The notes: generated from the sequence alone by a model not told the origin. A stretch of DNA of 64,000 nucleotides from Sulfopaludibacter sp963815475 (GCA_963815475.1 CAWFHD010000003.1:1798001-1862000), one strand, 5' to 3'; shown: positions 9,456 through 19,517, numbered from the stretch's first letter. Program-made: numbers and translations.

Positions 9456-10310
9456 ATGCCATCCGACCTTCCCCAGCTACTTCAAAAACACCACGACGCC
9501 TTGCTACAGGAATGGACGAAGTCGCAACTCGCCTCCGCTGGCCGGCATTTGAGCGCCTCCGACGAAAACACGCTGGCGGCTAATTCGCGCGAGTTTTTGA
9601 CATTGTTTCGCCAGGGCCTGGCCTCCGGAGAGATGAACGATGTGCATGCATCCGCTTGGCAGCACACCCGGGACTTCCTCACCAGTCTTTCCGCATCCCG
9701 TGCCAAAGATGGCTTTACTCCCACGGAAACCGCCACTTTTGTCTTTTCCCTCAAGGCGCCCGTCTTTACGCTGCTGAGAGAGCAGGTCAAAGACCCCTCG
9801 CTATTAGCTGCCGAGGTGATGAATACATCGAATTTACTCGATAAGTTCGGCTTATTTACTACCGAAGCCTACCAGAAGTCTCGGGAATCGATCATTGCGC
9901 GCCAGCAGCAGGAGTTACTCGAACTTTCCACTCCGGTGGTGCGCCTCTGGGATAACATCCTGGCGGTTCCGCTTATCGGAACCCTGGACAGCAATCGTAC
10001 CCAGGTGGTGATGGAGAATCTTCTCGAAGCGATCGTCAGCACTCGCTCCGACATTGCCATCATCGATATCACCGGCGTGCCCATGGTGGATACACTGGTG
10101 GCACAGCACCTGTTGAAAACGGTGGCAGCGGCGCGACTCATGGGAGCCGACTGCATCATCAGCGGCATCCGGCCGCAGATTGCCCAGACCATCATTCACT
10201 TGGGCGTGGATCTTTCCGCGGTCACTACCAAAGCAACCCTGGCCGCCGCCCTGCAGGTGGCGCTGCAGCGCACCGGCGCTACGATTGTCAAAGCGGGACC
10301 GGCCAGGTAA
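9456..10310 (+). CDS. rsbR: RsbR-type stressosome scaffold/sensor protein
   Basis: 284 residues from the ATG at 9456; an upstream TTG at 9357 would add 33 poorly conserved residues and lacks a ribosome site. The N-terminal 150 residues look like the helical RsbRD-type sensor domain; residues about 165-280 are a STAS domain with IIDITGVPMVDTLVA, GADCIISGIRPQIAQTIIHLG and a C-terminal helix. RsbR and RsbS co-assemble into the stressosome that holds RsbT. First gene of a tight cluster; rsbS begins 3 bases after its stop. Confidence 0.88.
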   Translation: MPSDLPQLLQKHHDALLQEWTKSQLASAGRHLSASDENTLAANSREFLTLFRQGLASGEMNDVHASAWQHTRDFLTSLSASRAKDGFTPTETATFVFSLKAPVFTLLREQVKDPSLLAAEVMNTSNLLDKFGLFTTEAYQKSRESIIARQQQELLELSTPVVRLWDNILAVPLIGTLDSNRTQVVMENLLEAIVSTRSDIAIIDITGVPMVDTLVAQHLLKTVAAARLMGADCIISGIRPQIAQTIIHLGVDLSAVTTKATLAAALQVALQRTGATIVKAGPAR

Positions 10311-10313
10311 ATC

Positions 10314-10712
10314 GTGGACCGCATACCAATTCTCAAAATGGGCGATTTCCTCCTGGTCACCATCCAGGTGGATATGCATGATCGCCTCGCCATGGGGCTG
10401 CAGGACGACTTGACCGACCAGATTGTGCGCCGCTCCGCCCGCGGAGTGCTGATCGATATCTCCGCCCTGGAAATGGTCGATTCCTTTATCGGACGCATGT
10501 TGAGCAATATCGCTAACATGGCGCGCTTGCTCGACGCCCAGACCGTAGTCGTAGGCATGCGCCCTTCAGTAGCGATCACCCTGGTGGAACTGGGCATGCC
10601 GATGCATGGTATTCGCACGGCACTCGATGTGGAGAAGGGCATGACGCTGCTGAACGCCGCGCTCGAAGGAGACTCTGGGCAGCATGCAGGTCCAGTCATC
10701 CCAATCTCTTAA
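10314..10712 (+). CDS. rsbS: RsbS-type STAS stressosome protein
   Basis: 132 residues, GTG start. A single STAS domain. GVLIDISALEMVDSFIGRML carries the serine (Ser57) in the position phosphorylated by RsbT in characterised stressosomes, and VVVGMRPSVAITLVELG follows. RsbS is the antagonist that sequesters RsbT until phosphorylated. The C-terminal 29 bases overlap rsbT, which implies coupled translation and fixed stoichiometry. Confidence 0.92.
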   Translation: MDRIPILKMGDFLLVTIQVDMHDRLAMGLQDDLTDQIVRRSARGVLIDISALEMVDSFIGRMLSNIANMARLLDAQTVVVGMRPSVAITLVELGMPMHGIRTALDVEKGMTLLNAALEGDSGQHAGPVIPIS

Positions 10713-11094
10713 TGTGCGGACCTCGGAAGACGTAGTGGCCATCCGGCAGTTGGTGCGCAAAAGCGCCCTGCTGCTGGGGTTCAGTATCGTCGACCAGACC
10801 AAAATCGTCACTGCTTCGAGTGAACTGGCGCGCAATTTGCTCGACTATGGCGGCGGCGGCACGGCTACGGTCGAGGTAGTGCAAAACGGCGTCCGTACCG
10901 GTCTCAAGCTGACCTTTCAAGATCAAGGACCGGGCATACCGGACATCGAGTTGGCGCTTAAGGACGGCTACACATCCGGCAACGGTATGGGGTTGGGACT
11001 GGGCGGCGCCAAGCGACTTTCCCACGAGTTCGAAATCGATTCCGAGCCTGGCAAAGGAACGCGTGTAGCCATCGTCCGCTGGAAGGGTCTGTAG
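10684..11094 (+). CDS. rsbT: RsbT-type serine/threonine kinase
   Basis: 136 residues. GHKL-fold kinase with N-box ASSELARNLLDYGGGG, G1 box DQGPGIPD and G2 box GNGMGLGLGGAKRL; the fold ends in GKGTRVAIVRW. In known stressosomes RsbT phosphorylates RsbR/RsbS and, once released, activates an output enzyme such as RsbU. No rsbU, rsbV, rsbW or sigB is seen here, so the output is likely different (see the next genes). Confidence 0.93.
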   Translation: MQVQSSQSLNVRTSEDVVAIRQLVRKSALLLGFSIVDQTKIVTASSELARNLLDYGGGGTATVEVVQNGVRTGLKLTFQDQGPGIPDIELALKDGYTSGNGMGLGLGGAKRLSHEFEIDSEPGKGTRVAIVRWKGL

Positions 11095-11097
11095 CGC

Positions 11098-12084
11098 ATG
11101 CCGTCGCTTCGGCTCAATATTTCGGACCCCAGTCAGACGGCGGAGGCCCGCAGGCAATCCCGAAGCCTCGCCGTGGAACATGGCTTCAATGAAGCAGCCG
11201 CGGAGAAGGTCGCCATCGTCATTACCGAGGCCGCCACCAATCTTCTGAAACACGCCGGCGGCGGCGAGCTTCTATTGAATGCGTGCCGACTCTCGGGTGC
11301 CTGGTATATCGATCTGCTGTCGCTCGATCGCGGCCCCGGAATGAGTCCCGCCGCTTGCCGTGTGGATGGGTATAGCACCACCGGCACGCCAGGCACCGGG
11401 CTCGGCGCCATGATGCGTATGGCCGCGTTTTTCGATGTCTACTCCCAGCCCGGCGCGGGAACCGCGATTTTCGCGCGCATCTCTCAGAACGGCCCTCCGC
11501 CCCCTTCGCCGTTGCAGGTGGTGGGCGTGCAACTCTCTAAACCTGGCGAAGAAGTCTGCGGCGATCAGTGGGGCATCGGTGAGCGTCGCGGCGGTGCTGT
11601 CATCGTGGTCGCCGATGGCCTGGGCCACGGCACCGACGCCCGCGTGGCTGCCCGCGCGGCAGTGGATGCCATGCGCAAATATGAGGACCTTGCGCCCAAG
11701 GAGTTGATGACGCGGATGCACGAATCCATGCGCCATACGCGCGGCGCTGCCGTCGGGGTGGCCCAACTCGATGTGGAAAGGCAGATCGTTCATTATTGCG
11801 GCCTGGGAAACATCACCGCGCGCATTTTTGAAGGCGGCACGGTTTCCCGCCATCTGGTTTCCACCAATGGCACGGCGGGAGCGGAAGCCCGCGTTCTGCG
11901 CGAATTCAGCTATCCTTGGCCTAAAGGCTCGGCCCTTGTTTTCCATTCCGATGGGTTGAGCGCCCGCTGGGATCTCTCGGACTATCCAGGGCTGCTGTCC
12001 CACGATTCCGGCGTGATCGCAGGAGTTTTGATGCGCGACCATTGCCGTCACACCGACGATGCCACGGTGGTGGTTGTCAAATAG
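11098..12084 (+). CDS. GHKL ATPase fused to SpoIIE/RsbX-type phosphatase
   Basis: 328 residues, starting 3 bases after rsbT. Residues about 1-135 form an RsbT/RsbW-like GHKL domain (ITEAATNLLKHAGGGE, DRGPGMSP, GTPGTGLGAMMRMA). Residues about 140-328 form a PP2C/SpoIIE-type phosphatase with EVCGDQWG, VVADGLGHGTDA and HTDDATVVVV metal-binding motifs. It resembles RsbX, the phosphatase that resets RsbR/RsbS, but with an added ATPase domain; fusion of both activities in one chain is seen in other Gram-negative stressosome clusters. Confidence 0.88.
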   Translation: MPSLRLNISDPSQTAEARRQSRSLAVEHGFNEAAAEKVAIVITEAATNLLKHAGGGELLLNACRLSGAWYIDLLSLDRGPGMSPAACRVDGYSTTGTPGTGLGAMMRMAAFFDVYSQPGAGTAIFARISQNGPPPPSPLQVVGVQLSKPGEEVCGDQWGIGERRGGAVIVVADGLGHGTDARVAARAAVDAMRKYEDLAPKELMTRMHESMRHTRGAAVGVAQLDVERQIVHYCGLGNITARIFEGGTVSRHLVSTNGTAGAEARVLREFSYPWPKGSALVFHSDGLSARWDLSDYPGLLSHDSGVIAGVLMRDHCRHTDDATVVVVK

Positions 12085-12095
12085 GGAGTCTGCCA

Positions 12096-14227
12096 GTGAC
12101 CATTCCCATACTCTCGGTCGCTATTCAGTATGAGCAGGATACCGTCGCGGCGCGCCAGCGTTCCCGTCAGATTGCCCGCCTGCTCGGTTTCGATAATCAG
12201 GATCAGACCCGCATTGCCACGGCGGTTTCCGAAATCACGCGCAACGCCTTCCGCTACGCCGGCGGCGGCAAAGTGGAGTTCATCGTCGAGGGCGCCACCT
12301 CTCCGCAACTCCTCATCGTCCGCGTGAGCGACCGCGGTCCGGGCATTCCCAACCTGGAGCACATTCTGGAGGGTCGATATACCTCGCAAACCGGCATGGG
12401 CCTGGGAATTCTCGGCGCGCGCCGTTTAGTAGACCAGTTCGATATCCACTCCGAGCCCAAACACGGCACTACGGTCACGCTCAAGAAGGTTTTTCCCCGA
12501 CGCGCCCCGCTCCTTTCCCGCACCAGTACAGCCGCCATCGTCGACCAGATCAATCGCGAAAAAGCCCAGGATCCCATGGGTGAACTGCAGCTCCAGAACC
12601 AGGAACTGTTGCGCACCCTGGAGGAATTGCGCAAGCGCCAGGAGGAATTGACGCAGCTCAATCAGGAGCTGGAAGATACCAATCGCGGCGTGGTGGCGCT
12701 ATACGCGGAACTGGATGAGAAGGCCGATCACCTCCGCCAGGCCGATGCGCTCAAGACCAAATTCCTTTCCAATATGAGCCATGAGTTCCGCTCACCGCTG
12801 AACTCCATCCTCGCCCTGAGCGATCTGCTCCTGGGGCATTCCGATGGTCCGCTGAATCTCGAACAGACCCATCAGGTGGGCTACATCCGCAAAGCCGCTG
12901 ACGATCTGTACGAACTGGTCAACGATCTCCTCGATCTCGCCAAAGTGGAAGCGGGCAAGGTGGAGGTCCGCCCCACCTATTTCGAAGTGGCCAACCTCTT
13001 CGGCGCCCTCCGTGGCATGCTGCGTCCGCTCTTCCTCAATCAATCGGTCGGCCTGACATTTACCGTGGAAGAGGATTTACCGGCAGTCTTCAGCGATGAA
13101 GGCAAAGTCTCGCAGATCCTCCGCAATTTCATTTCGAATGCGCTCAAGTTCACGGAGCGCGGAGAAGTGCACGTCAGCGCCGGAGTGAAAGGCGATCGTC
13201 TGATCCTGTCCGTGGCGGATACCGGGATCGGTATCGCGAAAGAAGACCAGGAGCGCATCTTCCAGGACTTCGCCCAGGTGGATAGCCCACTGCAGCGCAA
13301 GCTCAAGGGCACCGGGCTGGGACTTCCGCTGTCGCGTAAGCTGGCCCACTTATTGCGCGGAGATGTGTTCCTGGACGAGCGAGCCGGGACAGGGCTCCAC
13401 CTTCACTCTGGATATACCGCTCGAATGGGCATCGAAGGCGCAGGAGCCCATCCCGATTGAAACTCCGGACGAGACCGGAACGCCCATCCTGGTAGTGGAG
13501 AACCGGCCCGGATACCGCCTTGATGTATTCGAAATGGCTCAAGGGCTCGGGATTTCGAATGGTTCACGCGTTGACTACGCGCGAAGCCCATCAGAGCATT
13601 CTGGTGGCGCGGCCGGCGCTGATCATTCTCGACATTCTCCTGAACGGTGAAGACACCTGGAACCTGCTCGCTTCGCTGAAGGGAGATCCCGAAACGGCTG
13701 CGATCCCGATCGTCGTGGTCTCCACTATCGACGATCCCGGCAAGGCGTATCACTTGGGCGCGGACGAGTATCTGGTCAAGCCGGTGACCCGCGAGGTTTT
13801 TCTGTCCGCCATCCGCCGCCTGTCCGGCGTGCAGCCTCCGCGCGTCCTGATTATCGACGACGACGAAAAGGATCGCTACATTCTCAAGCATCGGCTGCGC
13901 GGTTCGCCCATCGAGATCTCGGAAGCAGCCAACGGAGCCGACGGAATCGCCATGGCGGTGGCCGATCACCCCGATCTGATTTTTCTCGATCTGGGCATGC
14001 CCGGCATGAACGGCTACGAAGTGCTATCCGCGCTCAAGGGCGATCCGCGAACGCAGGCCATCGCGGTGGTCATCCACACCTCCGCCAAGTTGACCGATCC
14101 GGATCGGGAACGGTTGTCCGCAGCCTCCGCGGTGATAATGAAGGACGAACTGACGCGTGAGGGCGGTTTAAGTAAGTTGGCCATGGATCTGGGTAAGTCC
14201 GGTCGAATCCTCGCCACTTCTGCGTAA
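12096..14227 (+). CDS. Hybrid kinase: RsbT-like GHKL, histidine kinase and two receiver domains, with two frame breaks
   Basis: GTG start at 12096, with AGGGAG just upstream and 11 bases after the previous stop. Order: RsbT-like GHKL domain (1-140; GPGIPNLE, TGMGLGILGARRL), coiled coil rich in Gln/Glu/Leu (about 165-230), HisKA with SHEFRSP (His229), HATPase_c (DTGIGIAKEDQE, GTGLGLPLSRKLAHL), then a receiver with ILVVENRPGYRL...LIILDILLNGED and a second receiver with VLIIDDDEKDR...LIFLDLGMPGMNG. The frame shifts near 13385 (extra G in GACGAGC) and near 13523 (extra T in CTTGATG), so the chain is read as 12096-13460 and then two other frames. The domains on each side align without loss, so the breaks look like single-base insertions. 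Confidence 0.8.
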
Positions 14228-14275
14228 GCAAGTTCGCCACTCAGGGCGAATTGAGATAGATTGGATTGGATCGAA

Positions 14276-15348
14276 ATGCGAGGACCGCGAATCCTAAATG
14301 TCGACGATTATGCTCCCGGCCGCTATGCGCGGACCAAGGTTTTGCGCCAGTTCGGCTTTGAAGTTCTGGAAGCGGGAAGCGGGACTGAAGCGCTGGAGAA
14401 GCTAGGCCAGAAGCCCGACATCGTGCTTCTGGACATGAACATGCCCGATATGGACGGGCTTGAAGTCTGCCGCCGTATTAAAGGCAACCCCGCCACCGAG
14501 AGCATCAGTGGTGATGCATCTCTCGGCTTCCAGTATTCACGATTCCGACCGCATCGCCGGCTTGAACAACGGCGCCGACAGCTATCTCACCGAACCCATC
14601 GAGCCTGAAGTGCTGGTGGCCACCATGCGTGCCCTGCTCCGCGCCCGTCAGGCCGAGGAGGCGCTCCGGCGCTCTAACCAGGACCTTCGCGAACTCACCA
14701 ACCTGCTGTCCCACGACATGCGCGAGCCTCTGCGCGCCATGACCATCTACGCGCACCTGCTCGCCGACAGCGTCTCCGCCCGGCTGACCCCAGAGGAGCG
14801 CCAGTTCATGGAGTTTACGCTTTCGGGCGCGCGTCAGATGAGCGAGCTCATCGAAGGCGTGCTCCTGTTTTCGCGCACTTTGCACGAGGGTTTCGAGGCC
14901 GATAATCTTCCCGCCGATGAAGCTTTACAGACCGCGCTTTCGCGAGCTCGGATTGCTGCTGCGCGAATCCGGCGCCCGTGTGGACGCGGGTTCGCTGCCG
15001 GTGGTTCGCGCCAATCGTGCTGCCCTGACGCGCGTATTCGTCAATCTCATCTCGAATAGCATTAAGTACGGCGGGGAAACGCCCTCCGAGATTTCGATCG
15101 CCGCGGAATGCGCTGGCGGCACGTGCACCTTCACCGTAAAGGATAACGGCATCGGGATCGATCCCAAGTATCACGACACCATCTTTGAGCCTTTCAAGCG
15201 CCTGCATGGCAAGGATGTCTCCGGCGTGGGGATCGGGCTTTCCCTGTGCCGCAAAATCATCGAAGGCCACGGCGGCCGCATGTGGGTGGAATCCGAAGTC
15301 GGAAAAGGCTCCACATTCTTCTTTACCCTGCCCGAAGGAACCGCCTGA
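14276..15348 (+). CDS. Receiver-histidine kinase, with two frame breaks
   Basis: Start placed at ATG 14276 (MRGPRILNVDD); a TTG at 14261 is the alternative. Receiver domain RILNVDDYAPGRY...DIVLLDMNMPDMDGLEV, then HisKA LLSHDMREPLRAM, then HATPase_c VNLISNSIKYGG, DNGIGIDPKYHD, VGIGLSLCRKIIEGHGG. The frame changes near 14510 (after ATESI, extra A before GTGGTG) and near 14940 (after ALQTALS, extra C in TCGCGAG). It follows the stressosome-linked hybrid kinase by 48 bases in the same direction and probably belongs to the same transcription unit. Confidence 0.78.
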
Positions 15349-15381
15349 CCGTTGGTGGACAGTGTCTTCCCACAAACGGTC
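15347..15381 (+). terminator. Hairpin at the end of the stressosome/two-component cluster
   Basis: GACCGTTGGTGG and CCCACAAACGGTC pair with one mismatch around a loop of about 10 bases; the stem overlaps the last kinase's stop codon. No T-run follows, so it may be a factor-dependent stop or an RNA-stabilising hairpin rather than a classic intrinsic terminator. Confidence 0.3.
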
Positions 15382-15433
15382 ATGAAGTCGGGAGTGTGGT
15401 TAGTGTAGTGCGTCGAACATTTTGATGATTTAT

Positions 15434-15541
15434 TGTGGGGCAGGCTTCAGCCTGCAGCGGACTTTACTCCGCTCGTCGGGCGGTCGTCAGTATGCAGAAA
15501 GCGTGGGCTGAAGCCCACCGCAGGCTGAAGCCTGCCCCACA
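15434..15541. repeat. Long palindromic GGGGCAGGC element
   Basis: A perfect 22-bp inverted repeat, TGTGGGGCAGGCTTCAGCCTGC at 15434-15455 and its complement at 15520-15541, encloses further hairpins: AGCGG/CCGCT at 15456-15473 and GTGGGCTGAAGCCCAC at 15503-15518. Each outer arm is itself palindromic (CAGGCT-TC-AGCCTG). It occupies the 300-base gene-free gap 15349-15648, which otherwise holds only the hairpin at the kinase stop. Related shorter copies are at 19049 and 26914. Confidence 0.85.
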
Positions 15542-15648
15542 GCGGATTTCGGGTCCATTGCGATAATCGTTGTTCTGATTGCCGCACTACATTAGGACAT
15601 CCTGAGGGGTGGCCCCCTGCGTGCCCGTCCCGTCTTTCAGGAGGCGCT

Positions 15649-16104
15649 ATGCCCAGGAAAGAACGCACGCACGAAACCGTTAACGGTTTACCCTCTTTGG
15701 AGTTTCTGACGCAGCGGGTCCAGTCCGGCTGGAAACTCGTAGGCCTGGAGTGGGAGCGCGACGCGCCCGCCGGCGACTCCAGTGCCCCCCAGCCTGCCGC
15801 CGCTAAGGGCTGGAGCGAAGAGATTCCGTACGGCTTGCGCGTTTCCGATGACTGTTCGCGCCTGGAAGAAGCCCCTGCCGAGCTCGAGATCATCACCATC
15901 GCGCTCGACATGATTGTGGAAGACTGCCCCCTCTCGCGCGTGGCTGACGAGTTGAACGCGCGCGGCTACAGTATGCGCGACGGCAACCCGTGGGGTCCCA
16001 ATGCGCTGTTCAAGCTTCTGCCGCGCATGATCCAGGTGGGGCCGCAGCTCTTCACCAGCGAAAAATGGACGCAGCGGCGGCAGCGTCTTCCCAAAGTGTC
16101 CTGA
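15649..16104 (+). CDS. Conserved hypothetical protein with recombinase-like helix-turn-helix end
   Basis: 151 residues after a good GGAGG site. The N-terminal half has no family I recognise. The C-terminal part (about 90-145), CPLSRVADELNARGYSMRDGNPWGPNALFKLL, resembles the helix-turn-helix segment of serine-recombinase 'Recombinase' domains (ADELNxRG...RxGxxW). No catalytic resolvase domain is present, so a DNA-binding or regulatory role is the most that can be inferred. Confidence 0.6.
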   Translation: MPRKERTHETVNGLPSLEFLTQRVQSGWKLVGLEWERDAPAGDSSAPQPAAAKGWSEEIPYGLRVSDDCSRLEEAPAELEIITIALDMIVEDCPLSRVADELNARGYSMRDGNPWGPNALFKLLPRMIQVGPQLFTSEKWTQRRQRLPKVS

Positions 16105-16141
16105 ACAAGATCCGCGGCGGTCGTAGTAAACTCTAACGATT

Positions 16142-19042
16142 ATGAAGTTACGACCGCTGCACCAGGTGGGCCTTGCCCTCGCTGTGTGCGCACAGTTTCT
16201 GTGCGCACAGATCAATCCCAAAATCACCACTCCCAAGGATGCCCTAGGGTTCAATCTCGGCGACGACTACATGGTCGCCAACTACACCCAGTTGGAAGCC
16301 TACTGGAAAAAGCTCGCCACCGAAAGCGACCGCATGAAGCTGGTGGACATCGGGCTGACCTCGGAAAACCGTCACCAGTACATGGCGATCTTCAGTTCCC
16401 CCGAGAACATGAAGAAGCTGGATCACTATAAAGAGATCTCACAGCGCTTGGCGCACGCTGAAGGGCTCACGGACGAACAGGCTCACGCGCTGGCGCGCGA
16501 AGGCAAAGCGGTGGTGTGGATTGACGGCGGTTTGCACGCTTCGGAATCGGTGGGTTCGCAGCAGCTTATGGAGTGGGTTTATCAACTGGCCAGCCGCAAC
16601 GATCCGGAGACGTTGCGATTCCTCAACGACGTCATCGTCCTCTGCGTGCAGGCCAATCCAGACGGGCAGGAATTGATCGCCAACTGGTATATGCGCGGCA
16701 CCGAGAAGCCGGATGGGCCGCTGCGCGAGCCGGCCAAGCGGTCCATGAACAGCCTGCCGCGGCTCTACAACAAGTACGTAGGCCACGACGACAATCGCGA
16801 CTTCTACATGTCGAACATTCGGGAAACCACTAACATGAACCACCAGATGTTCCTGGAGTGGTTCCCGCAAATCATGTACAACCACCACCAGACTGGACCG
16901 GCAGGCGCGGTGATCTTCATGCCGCCATTCCGCGATCCCTTCAATTACAATTTCGATCCCCTCGTCCCGCTGGGAATCGAGCTGGTGGGCACGGCGATGC
17001 ACAGCCGCCTGGTGGCGGAAGGCAAGGGCGGCAGCGCGATGCGCAGCGGCGCTAACTACTCCACGTGGTGGAACGGCGGTCTGCGCACCGTCACGTACTT
17101 CCACAACATGATCGGCATCCTCACCGAGATCATCGGCAGCCCCACGCCTATGAATATTCCGCTGGTCCCCGATAAGCAATTGCCGCAGGGCGACTGGCCC
17201 ATGCCGATTGCGCCGCAGGAGTGGCACTACCGCCAGTCCATCGAATACGAGATGACCAACAACCGCGCGATTCTCGATCTGGCGTCGCGCTATCGCGAAG
17301 TCTTCCTCTACAACATCTACCAGATGGGGCGGAACTCCATTGAGAAGGGCAGCCGCGACAACTGGACCACCACACCCAAGCGCATCGCCGCGCTCGAAGC
17401 AGCGGCGGCAGCCAATCCCCAAGCCGCGGCAGGCGGCGGCCGCGGTGGACGTGGAGGACGCGGCGGCGGAGGTGGAGCCGTAGCGGCCGGCGGAGACGCA
17501 GGACCCGCAGGCGGCGATTTCTTCGGCGCACGGTCGCTTCCCACCGAGCTGTACAATACCGTGCTGCACGATCCCAAGCTGCGAGATCCGCGCGGCTATG
17601 TCCTCCCGGCCAATCAGCCCGATTTCGCCAATGCCACCGAGTTCATCAATGCACTGCTGAAGAACGGCATCACGGTGACGAAGGCAAGCTCAGAATTCTC
17701 CGTCGCTGGGAAGAGCTATCCGGCGGGGTCCTACGTAGTGAAGACTGCCCAGGCGTTCCGTCCGCACGTGATGGACATGTTCGAGCCGCAGGACCACCCC
17801 AACGACTTCGCCTACCCCGGTGGCCCACCGAAGCGTCCCTACGATATCACCGGCTGGACGCTGGCCATGCAGATGGGCGTGCAGTATGACCGCATCCTGG
17901 ATGGGTTCGACGGGCCGTTCACCAAAGTCACCGGCCTGCTGCCTCCGCCTCCGCAAACCGTGTCCGGCCCGGCAAGTCCGGCGGGCTACATGATCAGCCA
18001 CCAGATCAACAATTCGTTCATCCTGACCAATCGCCTGCTCAAGGCCAATTGCGATGTGTATTGGATGAAGGGCGCCGACATGGTGGATGGCCAGGACTTC
18101 GGTACTGGCGCGATCTGGGTCCCTGCCTCTCTTGCCGCCAAGCCGATTCTCGATCGCGCCGCCCGCGAGCTGGGTATCCCAGTGCATGCTGTGGCGAAGG
18201 CGCCGGTGGGCGATGCGCTGAAGTTGAAGCCCATCCGCATCGGCCTCTACGATCAGTTCGGCGGTATGATGCCGGCCGGCTGGACTCGCCTGCTCTTCGA
18301 GCAGTATGAAATGCCGTTCGAAACGGTGTGGCCCACTACGCTCGATGCGGGCGATTTGAAGAGCAAGTTCGACGTTCTGGTGCTGGTGTCGGGCGCGGTA
18401 CGCGGTACCGGCGGCTTCGGAGGACGTGGCGGTGGTGGCGGAGGCGGAGGACGCGGCGGCAACGCCGAACCTCCACCCGAGGAGTACCGCGCCTGGATGG
18501 GCAGCATCACCGAAGAGAAGACCCTGCCGAATCTCAAGAAATTTGTGGAATCGGGTGGCTCTATCGTCACCATCGGAAGCGCCACCAACCTGGCCCAGAT
18601 GTTTGGCCTCCCGGTAAAGAACTACCTCACCGAGAAGAACGCTACCGGCCGCGACCAGCCCCTGCCGGCCGAGAAGTTCTACATTCCCGGATCGCTGTTG
18701 AAGATGAATGTCGACAACACCAATCCTCTGGCATATGGCATGGGAAAGACGGTGGATGTGTTCTTCGATAGCAGCCCGGTATTTCGCCTGGAGCCGACGG
18801 TCGAGATCCAGCACACTTCACCCGTGGGCTGGTTCTCCGGCACGAATGTGCTCGATAGCGGCTGGGCCTGGGGCCAGCAGTATCTCGATGGAGGCACCGC
18901 GGTAGCCGAGGCCTCCGTTGGCGAAGGCAAAGTAGTGCTGCTGGGACCGGAAGTCAACTTCCGCGATCAGCCCCACGGCACGTATAAGCTGCTGTTCAAC
19001 GGCCTGTACTACGGAAACAGCAAACCAGCAGCCCTGAAGTAA
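16142..19042 (+). CDS. Secreted M14-family zinc carboxypeptidase-like protein
   Basis: 966 residues. Signal peptide at about 1-23 (HQVGLALAVCAQFLCAQ). The M14 domain carries the zinc motif LHASE (His132, Glu135) and a later NHHQTGP histidine near 248. Two Gly/Arg-rich linkers lie near residues 425-450 and 757-775. The C-terminal half resembles a glutamine-amidotransferase-like fold found in large acidobacterial M14 proteins (inference). Likely digests peptides in the periplasm or outside the cell. It stands alone; a palindromic repeat lies 7 bases after its stop. Confidence 0.88.
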   Translation: MKLRPLHQVGLALAVCAQFLCAQINPKITTPKDALGFNLGDDYMVANYTQLEAYWKKLATESDRMKLVDIGLTSENRHQYMAIFSSPENMKKLDHYKEISQRLAHAEGLTDEQAHALAREGKAVVWIDGGLHASESVGSQQLMEWVYQLASRNDPETLRFLNDVIVLCVQANPDGQELIANWYMRGTEKPDGPLREPAKRSMNSLPRLYNKYVGHDDNRDFYMSNIRETTNMNHQMFLEWFPQIMYNHHQTGPAGAVIFMPPFRDPFNYNFDPLVPLGIELVGTAMHSRLVAEGKGGSAMRSGANYSTWWNGGLRTVTYFHNMIGILTEIIGSPTPMNIPLVPDKQLPQGDWPMPIAPQEWHYRQSIEYEMTNNRAILDLASRYREVFLYNIYQMGRNSIEKGSRDNWTTTPKRIAALEAAAAANPQAAAGGGRGGRGGRGGGGGAVAAGGDAGPAGGDFFGARSLPTELYNTVLHDPKLRDPRGYVLPANQPDFANATEFINALLKNGITVTKASSEFSVAGKSYPAGSYVVKTAQAFRPHVMDMFEPQDHPNDFAYPGGPPKRPYDITGWTLAMQMGVQYDRILDGFDGPFTKVTGLLPPPPQTVSGPASPAGYMISHQINNSFILTNRLLKANCDVYWMKGADMVDGQDFGTGAIWVPASLAAKPILDRAARELGIPVHAVAKAPVGDALKLKPIRIGLYDQFGGMMPAGWTRLLFEQYEMPFETVWPTTLDAGDLKSKFDVLVLVSGAVRGTGGFGGRGGGGGGGGRGGNAEPPPEEYRAWMGSITEEKTLPNLKKFVESGGSIVTIGSATNLAQMFGLPVKNYLTEKNATGRDQPLPAEKFYIPGSLLKMNVDNTNPLAYGMGKTVDVFFDSSPVFRLEPTVEIQHTSPVGWFSGTNVLDSGWAWGQQYLDGGTAVAEASVGEGKVVLLGPEVNFRDQPHGTYKLLFNGLYYGNSKPAALK

Positions 19043-19048
19043 ATCTTA

Positions 19049-19115
19049 GGTGGGGCAGGCCCTTTGGCCTGCCAAGTGTGTCCATCGGGCCACTTGGCCG
19101 GTTACCTGCCCCACC
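19049..19115. repeat. GGGGCAGGC palindromic element, copy 2
   Basis: Perfect 11-bp end repeats, GGTGGGGCAGG (19049-19059) and CCTGCCCCACC (19105-19115), enclose two smaller hairpins: CAGGCC-CTTT-GGCCTG and CCAAGTG...CACTTGG. It begins 7 bases after the M14 peptidase stop and ends 18 bases before the next start. Confidence 0.85.
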
Positions 19116-19133
19116 TTTGCTAAACTGCCCCCT

Positions 19134-19517
19134 ATGAGGTATGTCTGTCTCGTCCTGGCGATCCTCGCCGTGTCCGCTTCCGCCCAAAAACCCAGGAAAG
19201 CGCCGGACGTGCAAGTGCTCGAAGTGAAGTCGCACCGCAACGAGAACACCCTCACCCTCGATGGCAAGGTGAAGATCACTGGTGTCAAACCGCTCAAGGC
19301 GTTGATCCTCGAATTCGCTTTCCTCTCCGCCTCAGGCGACGTCCTCACCACCCAAAAAACCGAAGTCTCCGACGAGCCACTCCAGAAGGATGACGAACAG
19401 GCGTTCCACGTCGAAACCAACAATCCGCCCGGTTCGATTCAATTCAAAATGAACGCCTACGACAAGGGGGATCGCGCGCTGAGCGTTGGCAACGGCGGCC
19501 CCTTCACTATTGAATAG
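19134..19517 (+). CDS. Small secreted protein, unknown function
   Basis: 127 residues from ATG 19134. The N-terminal MRYVCLVLAILAVSASAQ is a signal peptide. The mature part, about 108 residues, has alternating beta-strand character (LTLDGKVKITGVKPLKALILEFAFL, FHVETNNPPGSIQFKMNAYD), reminiscent of FxLYD-type single beta domains; this assignment is tentative. It follows a palindromic repeat and precedes the orphan winged-helix gene. Confidence 0.65.
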   Translation: MRYVCLVLAILAVSASAQKPRKAPDVQVLEVKSHRNENTLTLDGKVKITGVKPLKALILEFAFLSASGDVLTTQKTEVSDEPLQKDDEQAFHVETNNPPGSIQFKMNAYDKGDRALSVGNGGPFTIE

